NCBI GenBank assembly: GCA_022837505.1
Contig: JALHFZ010000016.1
Coordinates: forward strand, 1-28,730
Direction: 5' to 3'
Length of the DNA stretch: 28,730 nt
DNA from: Synergistaceae bacterium
GTDB lineage: Bacteria > Synergistota > Synergistia > Synergistales > Aminobacteriaceae
Part shown: positions 7,489-15,362 of the stretch, piece after piece
How the letters are laid out: every line of letters begins with the position of its first letter
Numbering within the stretch: position 1 is the stretch's first letter
Translations under genes and position numbers: made by a program
Notes under the pieces: model-generated
The model's database searches: none
What the model was told of the DNA's origin: nothing
Seen by the model: only the letters and a program-made list of their open reading frames with translations

Positions 7489-7901
7489 CTTCGTCCGCCC
7501 GTTCCCCGGGTAACCTTCACCCCCCGGCGGGTGAACCACTCGGCTCCCCGTTCGATCTGATCCCCCTGCAGAAGGATCCGCCCTTCATCCTCCTCATAGG
7601 CTCCGCCGCAGCCGAGATCCGTGCGGAGGGAGCGGGCGAGCTCCGCCGGGTCGGAGGGGTTCCCCTCCCGGAAGGTGACGGCCGTGACGGTTTTGCCCCC
7701 CCGGCCCCGGGTCTCCCGGGCGAGGATGACCCTCCCGGGAAGGGGCCGCGAAGGGCGGGATGGTTCGGGAAGGGGGGCCTTCTCCTCAGGGGGTACCGCC
7801 CCGGGAGGTGCATCTTTGCCGAGAAGCTCCCCGAGGGAAAGCCCCAGGGGGAGGGAATCTTCGTCCACGGGAATGCGGGGTGCTTTGTGCTTTTTTGCCA
7901 T
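7485..7901 (-). CDS. yciH: YciH/SUI1 (eIF1-like) translation factor family protein
   Basis: The 138-residue protein has a basic start (MAKKHKAPR), a Pro-rich N-terminal half (to about residue 55), and a C-terminal SUI1 fold. That fold reads GGKTVTAVTF then RSLRTDLGCGGAYEEDEGRI and LQGDQIERGAEWFTRRGVKV, closely matching bacterial YciH and eukaryotic eIF1 core motifs. YciH binds the small ribosomal subunit and has been proposed to act on initiation fidelity or stress inhibition of translation; the role in this organism is unknown. The N-terminal Pro-rich half is longer than I expect for E. coli YciH. RBS GGAGGAGAC precedes ATG 7901. It is the first gene of an apparent five-gene operon ending at korG. 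Confidence 0.88.
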   Translation of the reverse strand: MAKKHKAPRIPVDEDSLPLGLSLGELLGKDAPPGAVPPEEKAPLPEPSRPSRPLPGRVILARETRGRGGKTVTAVTFREGNPSDPAELARSLRTDLGCGGAYEEDEGRILLQGDQIERGAEWFTRRGVKVTRGTGGRR

Positions 7902-7950
7902 GTCTCCTCCGAAGCCGACAGGGTCGGCCTTCTGTTCATTTTCTCTTAAT

Positions 7951-7962
7951 TATTCTAGAATA
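7951..7962. promoter_or_regulatory. 12-bp perfect palindrome in the yciH/MFS divergent region, with a -10-like box on each strand
   Basis: TATTCTAGAATA is a perfect palindrome about 50 bp from each of the two divergent start codons. Each strand reads TAGAAT inside it (plus 7956-7961, minus 7957-7952), a 5/6 match to the -10 consensus. No convincing -35 box is seen at 17 bp on either side. It may be overlapping divergent -10 elements or a regulator site. A GC-rich stem (GGCGGC 7966-7971 with GCCGCC 7981-7986) follows in the MFS leader. Confidence 0.35.
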
Positions 7963-8013
7963 GACGGCGGCAAAAGGCCAGCCGCCGGCCGGCGAAAGGA
8001 TGGAGATTGAAGG

Positions 8014-9216
8014 ATGCGATGGATAGGGTGGATACTTCTCAGTGTATGTTTTGTCATGGCCTATCTTCTCAGGCTCTCCGCCGGAGTGCTCCGGGAGGCC
8101 CTCGAAGGGGATTTTGCCCTTTCTGCATCGACCTTCGGGCTCATGTCCTCCATGGCTTTTTACGCCTACACCTTCATGCAGATCCCCGTGGGGGTGCTGG
8201 CTGACAGCAGGGGCGTCCGGTTCACTGTCGTCTGGGGGATGGCTATCGCCGGGGCGGGAGCTCTTCTCTTCGCCGCCTCCACCGGGGTGTGGGGGCTCTA
8301 TGCAGGAAGAGTTCTCATCGGGGCGGGGGTGGCGGGGGCCTTCGTCTGCGCCATGCGCTTTCTGGCCAATAATTTCAGCGGGGACATCTTCGGCACCCTG
8401 TCGGGGGCGACCTCCTTCATCGGGAATACGGGGGCGATTCTGGCCCAGGCCCCCCTGGCCTTTGCCGTGGCGCTCCTCACCTGGAGGGTCACCTTCTCCG
8501 CCCTCGGAGGGGTCTGCCTTCTCCTCGCCCTTCTCGCCTTTTTTATTCTGCCGCCGGAACCCTACCGGGCCGGAGCAACCTCCTTCTCCCTTTCTTCCCT
8601 GAAGAAAGGAATCTCCTCGGTCTATTCAAGAAGGGGAATGATTGCTCTCACCATCAGCTATCTCGGCACCTCCACCGGTTTTTTCGTCATCTCGGGAACC
8701 TGGGGGGTCTCCTGGGTCTCCGCCGTGACCTCCCTCGACACGGGCCCCTTCCTCGCGGGGCTCAATGCGGCAGGGATGATGGTCGGGGTGGTAGTGGCGG
8801 GGCGGGTCTCCGACCGGCTCAGAAGCCGCCGCAAACCCCTCATCTTCTTCGCGGGCCTTCAGGCCCTCTCCTGGGGCATTTTCGTCTTTTTCGGTGCCTT
8901 CTTTCCCGCCGCTGTCCTTGCGCCCTTCTTCTTTTTCCTGGGCTTTTTCGGGGGCTCCCTTGTAATCTACTGGACCGTGGCCAAGGAGCTGAATACGGCA
9001 GGCACCACCGGGCTGTCCATCGCCCTGATCAACACGGCGACCTTCCTGTCCGTGGCGATCCTGACCTCCCTCATCGGTTTTGCCCTCGACTGGGGAAGCG
9101 CCCTCCCGCCGGCGATTGCCTACCGCAACGCCTTCACCCTCCAGCTCGCCATGGCGGCCGCAGGGTTTTTCGCCTCCCTTTTCATCCCCGAATCCTTCGG
9201 ACGAAGGGCGGAGTGA
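8014..9216 (+). CDS. MFS transporter
   Basis: The 400-residue protein is hydrophobic throughout, with about twelve membrane segments in two six-helix halves and a cytoplasmic loop near the middle (around KKGISSVYSRRG). The inter-helix motif between segments 2 and 3, GVLADSRGVRFT, is a form of the major facilitator signature GxLaDrxGrr, and VAGRVSDRLRSRRKP in the second half is its repeat. It sits in the inner membrane; the substrate is unknown. ATG 8014 follows GGAG at 8 bp. The gene stands alone between divergent yciH and the convergent MacB permease gene, whose stop is only 4 bp away. It is a distant paralogue of the second MFS gene at 17160-18452. Confidence 0.88.
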   Translation: MRWIGWILLSVCFVMAYLLRLSAGVLREALEGDFALSASTFGLMSSMAFYAYTFMQIPVGVLADSRGVRFTVVWGMAIAGAGALLFAASTGVWGLYAGRVLIGAGVAGAFVCAMRFLANNFSGDIFGTLSGATSFIGNTGAILAQAPLAFAVALLTWRVTFSALGGVCLLLALLAFFILPPEPYRAGATSFSLSSLKKGISSVYSRRGMIALTISYLGTSTGFFVISGTWGVSWVSAVTSLDTGPFLAGLNAAGMMVGVVVAGRVSDRLRSRRKPLIFFAGLQALSWGIFVFFGAFFPAAVLAPFFFFLGFFGGSLVIYWTVAKELNTAGTTGLSIALINTATFLSVAILTSLIGFALDWGSALPPAIAYRNAFTLQLAMAAAGFFASLFIPESFGRRAE

Positions 9217-9220
9217 TCTA

Positions 9221-10441
9221 TTACTCGTACCGCAGGGCCTCGATGGGGTTGAGCAAAGAGGCCTTCCAGGCGGGGTAGAACCCGAAGAAGATCCCCACGA
9301 AGACGGAGAAACCGAAGGCCAGCACCACCGACCCGGGGGAGACGAGGGTTGACCATCCGAGAAAACCCGTGATGATCTTCGACGCCGATATGCCAAGCAG
9401 AATTCCGATAACCCCTCCGGCGATGGAGAGCAGGAGGGCTTCAAGTAGAAACTGGGTGCGGATGTCAGAGGTACGGGCGCCGATGGCCATGCGGATACCG
9501 ATCTCCCGGGTCCGTTCGGTCACGGAGACGAGCATGATGTTCATTATGCCGATCCCCCCCACCAGCAGGGAGACGGAGGCCACCGCCCCGAGGAGGAGGG
9601 ACATCACCTTTGCCGACTGGGCCGCCGCGTCGAGCATCTCCGCCATGTTGCGGACGTCAAAATCGTCCTCCCGCCCGTTGCCCGTCTTGTGCCGCTGCTG
9701 CAGAATTGCCCGAACCTCCCGCTCCGCCTCGGAGACGGAATCGCCGTCGATCGCAGAGACGGTGATGCGCTGCACGGAATTGGCGGTAGTCCTGCGAAAG
9801 AGCCTGCGCTGAGCCGTGAGGAGGGGGACGAAGGCTGTATCGTCCTGGTCCTGTCCCCAGGGGGTCTGCCCCTTGGGGGCCAGAACGCCGATTACCTCCA
9901 TGGGGACGTTCCGGATGCGGAGGGTTTTTCCGATGGGGTCCTCCTCGCCGAAGAGATTCTTCGCCGTGGTGGCCCCCAGGACGACCACCTTCGCGCCCCC
10001 CTTGGCCTCCCCTTCGAGGAAGAAGCGCCCCCGGTCGATCTTCCATTCCCGGATGTCGAAGATGGAGGGGGTGCTCCCCGTGATGAGGGTGGACCAGTTC
10101 ATATTTCCGTAGACGAGCTGGGAGCGGCTGTAGATCTCCGGAGCCACCCCCCGGAGGGCGAAGGACTCCCTCGACAGGGCCTCTGCGTCCTGGAGGGTGA
10201 GGGACGCCCCGGACCCCGCCTGCTGGCGGACTCCTCCGGCGGAGGGTGCGCCCGGAATGACGATGAGGATATTGCTCCCCACGCCGGAGATGTACTGCCG
10301 GATGTTCGCGCTCGCTCCGGCGCCGATGGCGACCATGGTGATCACCGCCCCCACCCCGATGATCACTCCGAGCATGGTCAGGGCCGAGCGGATCTTGTTC
10401 GAGAGAAGGGAGCGGAAGGCCGTCCGGAGGGTCTCAAGCAT
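9221..10441 (-). CDS. macB: MacB-like ABC efflux permease
   Basis: The 406-residue permease (start ATG 10441 behind AAAGGAGGC) has one membrane segment near residues 20-41 (SALTMLGVIIGVGAVITMVA) and a large extracytoplasmic MacB_PCD region. The C-terminal FtsX domain has three segments and contains GGIGIMNIMLVSVTERTREI then GIRMAIGAR, classic for MacB. In E. coli MacB the ATPase and permease are fused; here they are separate genes, as in many other bacteria. It works with the ATPase and MacA-like adaptor encoded just upstream and the TolC-like channel at the head of the operon. Its start lies inside the end of the ATPase gene (8-bp overlap). The in-frame ATG at 10537 would extend it into that gene and is rejected because it lacks a good ribosome site. 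Confidence 0.92.
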   Translation of the reverse strand: MLETLRTAFRSLLSNKIRSALTMLGVIIGVGAVITMVAIGAGASANIRQYISGVGSNILIVIPGAPSAGGVRQQAGSGASLTLQDAEALSRESFALRGVAPEIYSRSQLVYGNMNWSTLITGSTPSIFDIREWKIDRGRFFLEGEAKGGAKVVVLGATTAKNLFGEEDPIGKTLRIRNVPMEVIGVLAPKGQTPWGQDQDDTAFVPLLTAQRRLFRRTTANSVQRITVSAIDGDSVSEAEREVRAILQQRHKTGNGREDDFDVRNMAEMLDAAAQSAKVMSLLLGAVASVSLLVGGIGIMNIMLVSVTERTREIGIRMAIGARTSDIRTQFLLEALLLSIAGGVIGILLGISASKIITGFLGWSTLVSPGSVVLAFGFSVFVGIFFGFYPAWKASLLNPIEALRYE

Positions 10442-11126
10442 GGAGATGCCTCCTTTCATCCTCAAGAAGCCTGCCGTCCTTGAAGAGAAGAGTGCGGCGG
10501 CTGTACTTGGCGATATCCGGCTCGTGGGTGACCACAAGGAGGGTGTGCCCCTCTCCGTTCAGCTCCACGAAGAGGTCCATGATCTCCCCGCTGGTCTTCG
10601 TGTCGAGATTTCCCGTGGGCTCGTCGGCGAGGATGATAGGGGCGCTCCCCACAAGGGCCCGGGCGACGGCCACCCGCTGCTGCTGACCGCCGGACATCTG
10701 GCTGGGCCGGTGCTTCATCCTATCTCCCAGCCCCACCCGTTCGAGGGCGGCCCGGGAGCGCTCCCTGCGGGTCTTTGCTGGAATTCCGGCGTAGATGAGG
10801 GGAAGCTCCACATTCTCAAGGGCCGTGGATCGGGAAAGAAGATTGAACCCCTGAAAGACGAAGCCGATCTTCCTGTTCCGGATTCCTGCCAGTTCATCCT
10901 TCGACAGGGCGCTCACCTCTTTTCCGTCGAGGAAGTACGCGCCGGAGGTGGGCACGTCGAGACAGCCGAGGATGTTCATCATGGTCGACTTCCCCGAGCC
11001 GGAGTGCCCCATGATGGAGACGAATTCCCCCGCCTCCACCGAAAAGGAGACCCCGTCGAGGGCCCGGAGCTCCACATCGCCGGTGGTATAGATCTTTACT
11101 ATGTCCCGGACGTCGATGAGGCTCAT
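10434..11126 (-). CDS. MacB/LolD-type ABC transporter ATPase
   Basis: This 230-residue ATPase has Walker A GHSGSGKST (from residue 40), a Q-loop in GFVFQGFNLLS, the signature MSGGQQQRVAVARAL, Walker B IILADEPTGNLD and an H-loop in VVTHEPD. The sequence order and the LGCLDVPTSG spacing after Walker A are typical of the MacB/LolD/FtsE group that powers mechanotransmission rather than substrate translocation. The start ATG 11126 was chosen because it overlaps the macA stop by 4 bp (ATGA); an upstream ATG at 11144 adds only six residues. It energises the MacA-TolC-linked efflux system encoded by the operon. The substrate (macrolides, peptides, siderophores or lipoproteins in various relatives) cannot be assigned. 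Confidence 0.93.
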   Translation of the reverse strand: MSLIDVRDIVKIYTTGDVELRALDGVSFSVEAGEFVSIMGHSGSGKSTMMNILGCLDVPTSGAYFLDGKEVSALSKDELAGIRNRKIGFVFQGFNLLSRSTALENVELPLIYAGIPAKTRRERSRAALERVGLGDRMKHRPSQMSGGQQQRVAVARALVGSAPIILADEPTGNLDTKTSGEIMDLFVELNGEGHTLLVVTHEPDIAKYSRRTLLFKDGRLLEDERRHLHA

Positions 11127-12376
11127 GGAATGATCTTCTTCCACAGGGATTCTTTGGGCTTTTCTGAATAGGAGACGGCGAGGAGGTCCTCCTCCTTCAG
11201 AGCGGGGGAGGAGACCACCTCCACGAAGGAACCGTCGCTGATCCCTGCGCGGAACTGCACTTTTCCCCCCAGCTCTCCGTCCTTGACGGTCCAGACTGTC
11301 GAGGCTGCGCCGGACTTCCCCGCGTTGCCGCTCCCTCCTCCCCCTCCGGCACCCGATCTCGGGCGGCGGGGCATGGAGGGGGCGAAGGGGGAGGATGTCC
11401 CTGCTGCCGGGCTCTTCCCTTCCTCAGTGGGGGGAGGAGAGAAGCGGAGGGCGGCAAGGGGAACCTTCAGCACGCCGGTCTTTCGATCGGTGATGATGGA
11501 GACGTTGGCCGTCATCCCTGGCTTGAGCTTCAGCTCGGGGTTGGCCACGGAGATGATCACCGGGTAGGTCACCACGTTGTCCGAGGTGGAGGGGGAGATG
11601 CGCACCTGCTTCACCCTCCCCTCAAAGGTCGTGCCGCTGTAGGCGTCCACGGTGAACTCCACGGTCTGCCCCTCCTTCACCCGGGAGATGTCGGCCTCGT
11701 CCACGGAGGTCTCGATCTGCATGTCCGACAGGTCCTTCGCTATGGTAAAAAGGGTGGGTGTGGAGAGGCTCGCCGCCACGGTCTGCCCCACGTTCACCTC
11801 CCGGGAGATGATGACTCCGTCCTCGGGAGAGATGATCTTTGTGTAGCCGAGGTTTGTCTCCGCTTGGCGGAGGGCGGCCTGGACCTGCTGCACCCGGGCC
11901 TGGGCCTCCTGGAGGCCCGCTTTGTTCGTCAGATGGGCCGTCTCCGCGGCGTCGAGCTCGCTTTTCGCGATGAGCTTCCGGTCCCACAGCTCCCGGTTCC
12001 GCTTCAGATTCCGGTCGCTTTCCGTCAGGTTCGCCCGGGCCCGGGCCACCGAAGCGTTTGCCGCCGCGAGGTTCGCCTTCGACTCCTCAAGGCGGGCCTT
12101 CAGCACGGCCGGGTCGATGAGGGCGATGAGCTGCCCCTTTTTCACCGGCTCATTGAAGTCGGCGTAAATTTCCTTCACGGTTCCAGATACCTGGGTACCC
12201 ACCTCCACCACCGTCTCCGCGCCGAGCCTCCCCGTGGCGGTCACGGCGGAGGTGATGTCCCCCGACTCCACCGGAACGGTGCGGTAGACATATTCCTTTT
12301 CCCCCGGCCCGGAGAGAAGCAGCCAGGCGGCAGCTCCCGTCAGAAGAATCAAAATAAGGACGATAAATTTTTTCAT
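11123..12376 (-). CDS. macA: MacA-like periplasmic adaptor (HlyD/RND membrane-fusion family)
   Basis: The 417-residue protein has an N-terminal membrane anchor (residues 4-22, FIVLILILLTGAAAWLLLS), a lipoyl half-motif near 55-90 and an alpha-helical coiled-coil hairpin near 94-175 rich in Ala, Glu and Arg. The second lipoyl half (SPEDGVIISREVNVGQTV) and a beta-barrel domain follow. It joins the inner-membrane MacB pair to the TolC channel across the periplasm. An unusual low-complexity stretch, residues about 313-359 (11300-11440), rich in Pro, Ser, Arg and Gly and containing GAGGGGGSG, interrupts the membrane-proximal domain. The ATG overlaps the tolC stop by 4 bp. Identification as MacA rests on both sequence and operon context. 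Confidence 0.9.
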   Translation of the reverse strand: MKKFIVLILILLTGAAAWLLLSGPGEKEYVYRTVPVESGDITSAVTATGRLGAETVVEVGTQVSGTVKEIYADFNEPVKKGQLIALIDPAVLKARLEESKANLAAANASVARARANLTESDRNLKRNRELWDRKLIAKSELDAAETAHLTNKAGLQEAQARVQQVQAALRQAETNLGYTKIISPEDGVIISREVNVGQTVAASLSTPTLFTIAKDLSDMQIETSVDEADISRVKEGQTVEFTVDAYSGTTFEGRVKQVRISPSTSDNVVTYPVIISVANPELKLKPGMTANVSIITDRKTGVLKVPLAALRFSPPPTEEGKSPAAGTSSPFAPSMPRRPRSGAGGGGGSGNAGKSGAASTVWTVKDGELGGKVQFRAGISDGSFVEVVSSPALKEEDLLAVSYSEKPKESLWKKIIP

Positions 12377-13635
12377 TCGAATTCTCCTCCGAGGGTCTTC
12401 TCAAGGTCAGCCAGGGACGTGCTGTAGTCCGCTCTGGCCTGGAGAAGGCCCACCTCCGCCGATGTAAAGGCCAGGGTGGCGTCGGCTACCTCGAGGACGC
12501 TCCCCACCCCCGTCTCGTACCGCCCCTCCGCGAGGATCAGGTTTTCCTCCGCCTGGCGGAGGAGCAGCTCCGCAGCGGATATCCGGGCCTCGGCCTCCCG
12601 CACCGAGAGAAGGGAGGACCGCACCTCAAAGCGGACGGTCTGTACGGTCTGCCTTTCGGATGCCTCCGCGGCGGAGAGGGAAGCCCGGGCTTCGGAGATC
12701 CTCCCTTTAGTCAGCCCCCCGTCGAAGACGGGAACGGACAGGTTCACCGAGAGGGAAAAGGTGTCATCAGGCGGAAGGTCCGTTCCGGTCAGGCTGGAGG
12801 AGCCGGAGAGGGAGACCGTGGCGGCGTTCCCCTTCGCAGCCAGGGAGACGGAGAGTTTTCCCGACTCGCTCCTGAGCCGGGAGGTCCGTATGTCCGGGCG
12901 GTTCTCCAGGGCCTGGACGAGGGCGAAGTCCTCTTCGGGAAGGGGCTGGACGGGCCGGAAATTCGTTGCTGGACGGACCTCCTCCAGGTCCACGCCCACC
13001 GCCCGGGAGAGGGCTGCCCGGGCCGTTCCGAGGACCTTTTCGGCCGTCACGAGGGTGATCATCGCGGTGCTCAGGTCCACCTCGGCCTTGGTGACGTCGA
13101 AGAGCGCCCGGGCTCCGGCTTCGTAGAACCCCCGGGCCTGTACGAGATGCTTCCTGTAGGTCTGCACCGCCGATTCGGCCTGGTCCCGCTTGAGCAGGGC
13201 GAGAAGGAGACCGTAGTAGGCATCTTTGACGTTTTTATGAAGGGCGAGGAGGGTTTCCCTGCCCGCTTCGGCGGCTGAATCTATGGAGAGGGCCTGCCTC
13301 TTCCGCTCGAGGGTGTTTTTTCCCGAATCCGTCAGGAGTTTGCTCACGGAAAAGGCGGCCGAGTAGCTTTCATCGCTCCCGGTCCGCCCCGACCCTCCGG
13401 CGGAGAGGGTGCCTTTGAGGGCGTTTTCCGATTTCACCTGTCCCATCTTCGCCTGCTGCACCGCAAGGTTGGCCCGGGCCTCCTCCAGGGACGGATGATT
13501 CGCCTCCGCGAGGGCGATGCACTCTTCGAGGGTGATCCTTCTCTCCGGGGTTTCCCCTGCGCCGCAGAGGTCCGGGGCGAAGAGAAGAATTGCCAGGGCG
13601 GCAAAGATTAACCAGGGTGTGCTGCTTTTTCTCAT
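12373..13635 (-). CDS. tolC: TolC-family outer-membrane efflux channel
   Basis: The 420-residue protein starts at ATG 13635 with a signal peptide (MRKSSTPWLIFAALAILLFA), preceded by GAGGGGGA; an earlier in-frame ATG (13674) would place a basic Lys/Arg tail before the signal and is less likely. The mature part has the duplicated OEP repeat: ITLEECIALAEANHPSLEEA near the start, then long Ala/Glu/Arg-rich helices and PVFDGGLTKGRISEARASL, with LILAEGRYETGVGSVLEVAD near the end. These are standard TolC-family landmarks. It forms the exit duct of the efflux system encoded downstream, which implies a true outer membrane. It is the first gene of the tolC-macA-ATPase-permease operon. Confidence 0.92.
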   Translation of the reverse strand: MRKSSTPWLIFAALAILLFAPDLCGAGETPERRITLEECIALAEANHPSLEEARANLAVQQAKMGQVKSENALKGTLSAGGSGRTGSDESYSAAFSVSKLLTDSGKNTLERKRQALSIDSAAEAGRETLLALHKNVKDAYYGLLLALLKRDQAESAVQTYRKHLVQARGFYEAGARALFDVTKAEVDLSTAMITLVTAEKVLGTARAALSRAVGVDLEEVRPATNFRPVQPLPEEDFALVQALENRPDIRTSRLRSESGKLSVSLAAKGNAATVSLSGSSSLTGTDLPPDDTFSLSVNLSVPVFDGGLTKGRISEARASLSAAEASERQTVQTVRFEVRSSLLSVREAEARISAAELLLRQAEENLILAEGRYETGVGSVLEVADATLAFTSAEVGLLQARADYSTSLADLEKTLGGEFE

Positions 13636-13752
13636 GAAGGAGTCCCCCTCTTTTCTTTTTCTTTTAACCTTCATTGTATGCCTTTTCTCCTCCCCTCCCG
13701 TCGGTATTTGACGCAGTTCTTTTTCGAAAAACTACGGAGCCGGGAGAACAAA

Positions 13753-13774
13753 AAGGGGCCCCCCAGGGCCCCTT
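13753..13774 (-). terminator. Rho-independent terminator of kynU
   Basis: AAGGGGCCC (13753-13761) and GGGCCCCTT (13766-13774) form a 9-bp perfect stem with a 4-nt loop. Read on the minus strand it is followed by TTTTTGTT, so it terminates leftward transcription about 60 bp after the kynU stop. It insulates the tolC-mac operon from kynU. Confidence 0.85.
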
Positions 13775-13836
13775 GAAACTAGCGGTGAAAAAATAACTGT
13801 GGATGATCTTCGCTTTTAATCAGCCTCTTAGCTGCC

Positions 13837-15123
13837 TCATGATACGGCGTCCTTTGTGAGAGTGAATGCTTTGAACTCTCCGCCGTCTATGATGTCCCGC
13901 AGCGCCTCGGCGAGGTCTACCACGTCCGTAAAGGTGTTGTACAGGGCGGTGGGGGCAAGGCGGATCACATTGGGCGGCCTGAAATCGGGGATGATCTTCC
14001 GCTTTTTGAGGGCAGAACAGATTCGCCAGGCTTCATCGTGCTCCACGGCCACGTGCCCTCCCCGGCGTTCCGGTTCCCTTGGGGTGCCGATGGAAAAACC
14101 GTAGGAGGGCTCGGTGAGGAAGGTGTCAACGAGTTCCATGAGGAGGGAGGTAAGGGCGAGGGACTTTCTTCGAAGGCGCTCCATTCCGGCCTGACCGAAG
14201 ATCCGAAGGGAGGCGCGCAGGGGAGCTGCCGAGAGCAGAGAGGGCGTTCCCATCTGCCACCCTCCCGCGGAACGGGCATGGTTGAATTCGAGATCCATAT
14301 CGAACTGCCGGTTCTTTTCATAGCCGAACCATCCGGCGAGGCCGGGTTCCCGGTCGAAATGCTTCCGGTTGATATAGAGAAAGGCCGGGCACCCCGGTCC
14401 GCCGTTGAGATACTTGTAGCCGCACCAGAAGGCGAAGTCCACGTCCCATTCGGTAAGTTTGTGGGGGAGCGCTCCGGCGGAGTGGGCGCAGTCGAAGCCG
14501 GCGAGGATACCCCGTGCGTGGGCCTCTTTTGTAATCCGCTCCATGTCAAGAAGCTGACCGCTGCGGTAGAGGACGCTCGGCAGAACGACGAGGGAGACGG
14601 TCTCGTCGAAGGTGGCGATAATATCCCCTTCGTCGAGGGTTCGCCCGTCCCGGGAGGGGATAAGCACCAGGTCCTCCTCCGGGTTCATCCCCTTCAGTTT
14701 GAGCTGGCTCCGGAGGGCATAGATGTCCGAGGGAAAATTGAGCTCGTCCGCCACGATCTTTCTCCGCTCGATTGTGGGATGATAGAAGGTGCTCACGAGG
14801 GAATGAAGGTTCATCGTCGTGGAGCCGGTCATTATAACCTCGTCGGAGCGGGCCCCCATGAAGGGAGCCATGAGCCGTCCCAGCTCCTCGGCGAGAAAAA
14901 ACCAGGGTGGTGTGCCCTCGAGCCACCCCCCGATCCCCAGATTCTTCCAATCGTTGAATATCCTGATCATCGACTCTTCGGAATCCACTGAAGCAAGACC
15001 CAGAGAATTGCCGTCCATATAGACTGTCTCGGAAGGAATATAGAACCTCTCCCGGAAGGTCTTCATGGCATCCCACTTGTCCATCTCTGCCGCACGCCTC
15101 CGGTACTCTTCAATACGTTCCAT
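13837..15123 (-). CDS. kynU: Kynureninase
   Basis: The 428-residue PLP enzyme hydrolyses L-kynurenine to anthranilate and alanine. Visible landmarks are YMDGNSLGL, the PLP-phosphate loop LNFPSDIY, GFDCAHSAGALP (Asp211 would pair with the pyridine nitrogen; His214), and FWCGYKYLNGGPG, in which Lys237 would hold PLP. WQMGTPSLLS and the C-terminal RLAPTALYNTFTDV follow. Length fits the family. I chose ATG 15123, preceded by AAAGGTGTTGGAG, over the in-frame ATG at 15168. No tryptophan dioxygenase or kynurenine formamidase gene is near, and the dioxygenase step needs oxygen, so the enzyme probably acts on imported kynurenine or on a related substrate. It has its own terminator and appears monocistronic. 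Confidence 0.92.
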   Translation of the reverse strand: MERIEEYRRRAAEMDKWDAMKTFRERFYIPSETVYMDGNSLGLASVDSEESMIRIFNDWKNLGIGGWLEGTPPWFFLAEELGRLMAPFMGARSDEVIMTGSTTMNLHSLVSTFYHPTIERRKIVADELNFPSDIYALRSQLKLKGMNPEEDLVLIPSRDGRTLDEGDIIATFDETVSLVVLPSVLYRSGQLLDMERITKEAHARGILAGFDCAHSAGALPHKLTEWDVDFAFWCGYKYLNGGPGCPAFLYINRKHFDREPGLAGWFGYEKNRQFDMDLEFNHARSAGGWQMGTPSLLSAAPLRASLRIFGQAGMERLRRKSLALTSLLMELVDTFLTEPSYGFSIGTPREPERRGGHVAVEHDEAWRICSALKKRKIIPDFRPPNVIRLAPTALYNTFTDVVDLAEALRDIIDGGEFKAFTLTKDAVS

Positions 15124-15168
15124 TACTCCAACACCTTTCAAGAATTTGGAAATTTTACTGGATAGCAC

Positions 15169-15362
15169 TACGTCATCAGAGGAGTGAATATAAAAAGGCG
15201 GTTATTCATAGAAATTAGCAAGATTATTAGAAAAACATTCTATTGTATTATACTTCTTTTTTTGCTCTGTGCCGGAAATAATATAAAACTCCCTGTATTA
15301 TAGAAGATATTTTACCAGCACAGCGGGAAATCACTTTCCGGGAAAGGTTTTTTAGGTTTTTT
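15169..15362. other. AT-rich divergent intergenic region between kynU and recQ
   Basis: This 194-bp stretch is much richer in A and T than its surroundings. It carries a perfect minus-strand TATAAT (15252-15247) facing kynU, and plus-strand TATAAA (15282-15287) and TATTAT (15296-15301) facing recQ, but none has a convincing -35 partner at 16-18 bp. A small hairpin, CTTTCCGGGAAAG (15334-15346), is followed by GTTTTTT just before the recQ start. Confidence 0.4.

Noticed and set aside
13708..13713. TTGACG as a -35 box for a plus-strand promoter antisense to kynU
   Set aside because: No -10-like sequence is found at 16-18 bp, and the kynU terminator lies just beyond.
13720..13731. TTTTTCGAAAAA palindrome near the tolC start
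   Set aside because: A perfect but very AT-rich 12-mer of a kind that arises readily by chance in a spacer; no link to a known operator.
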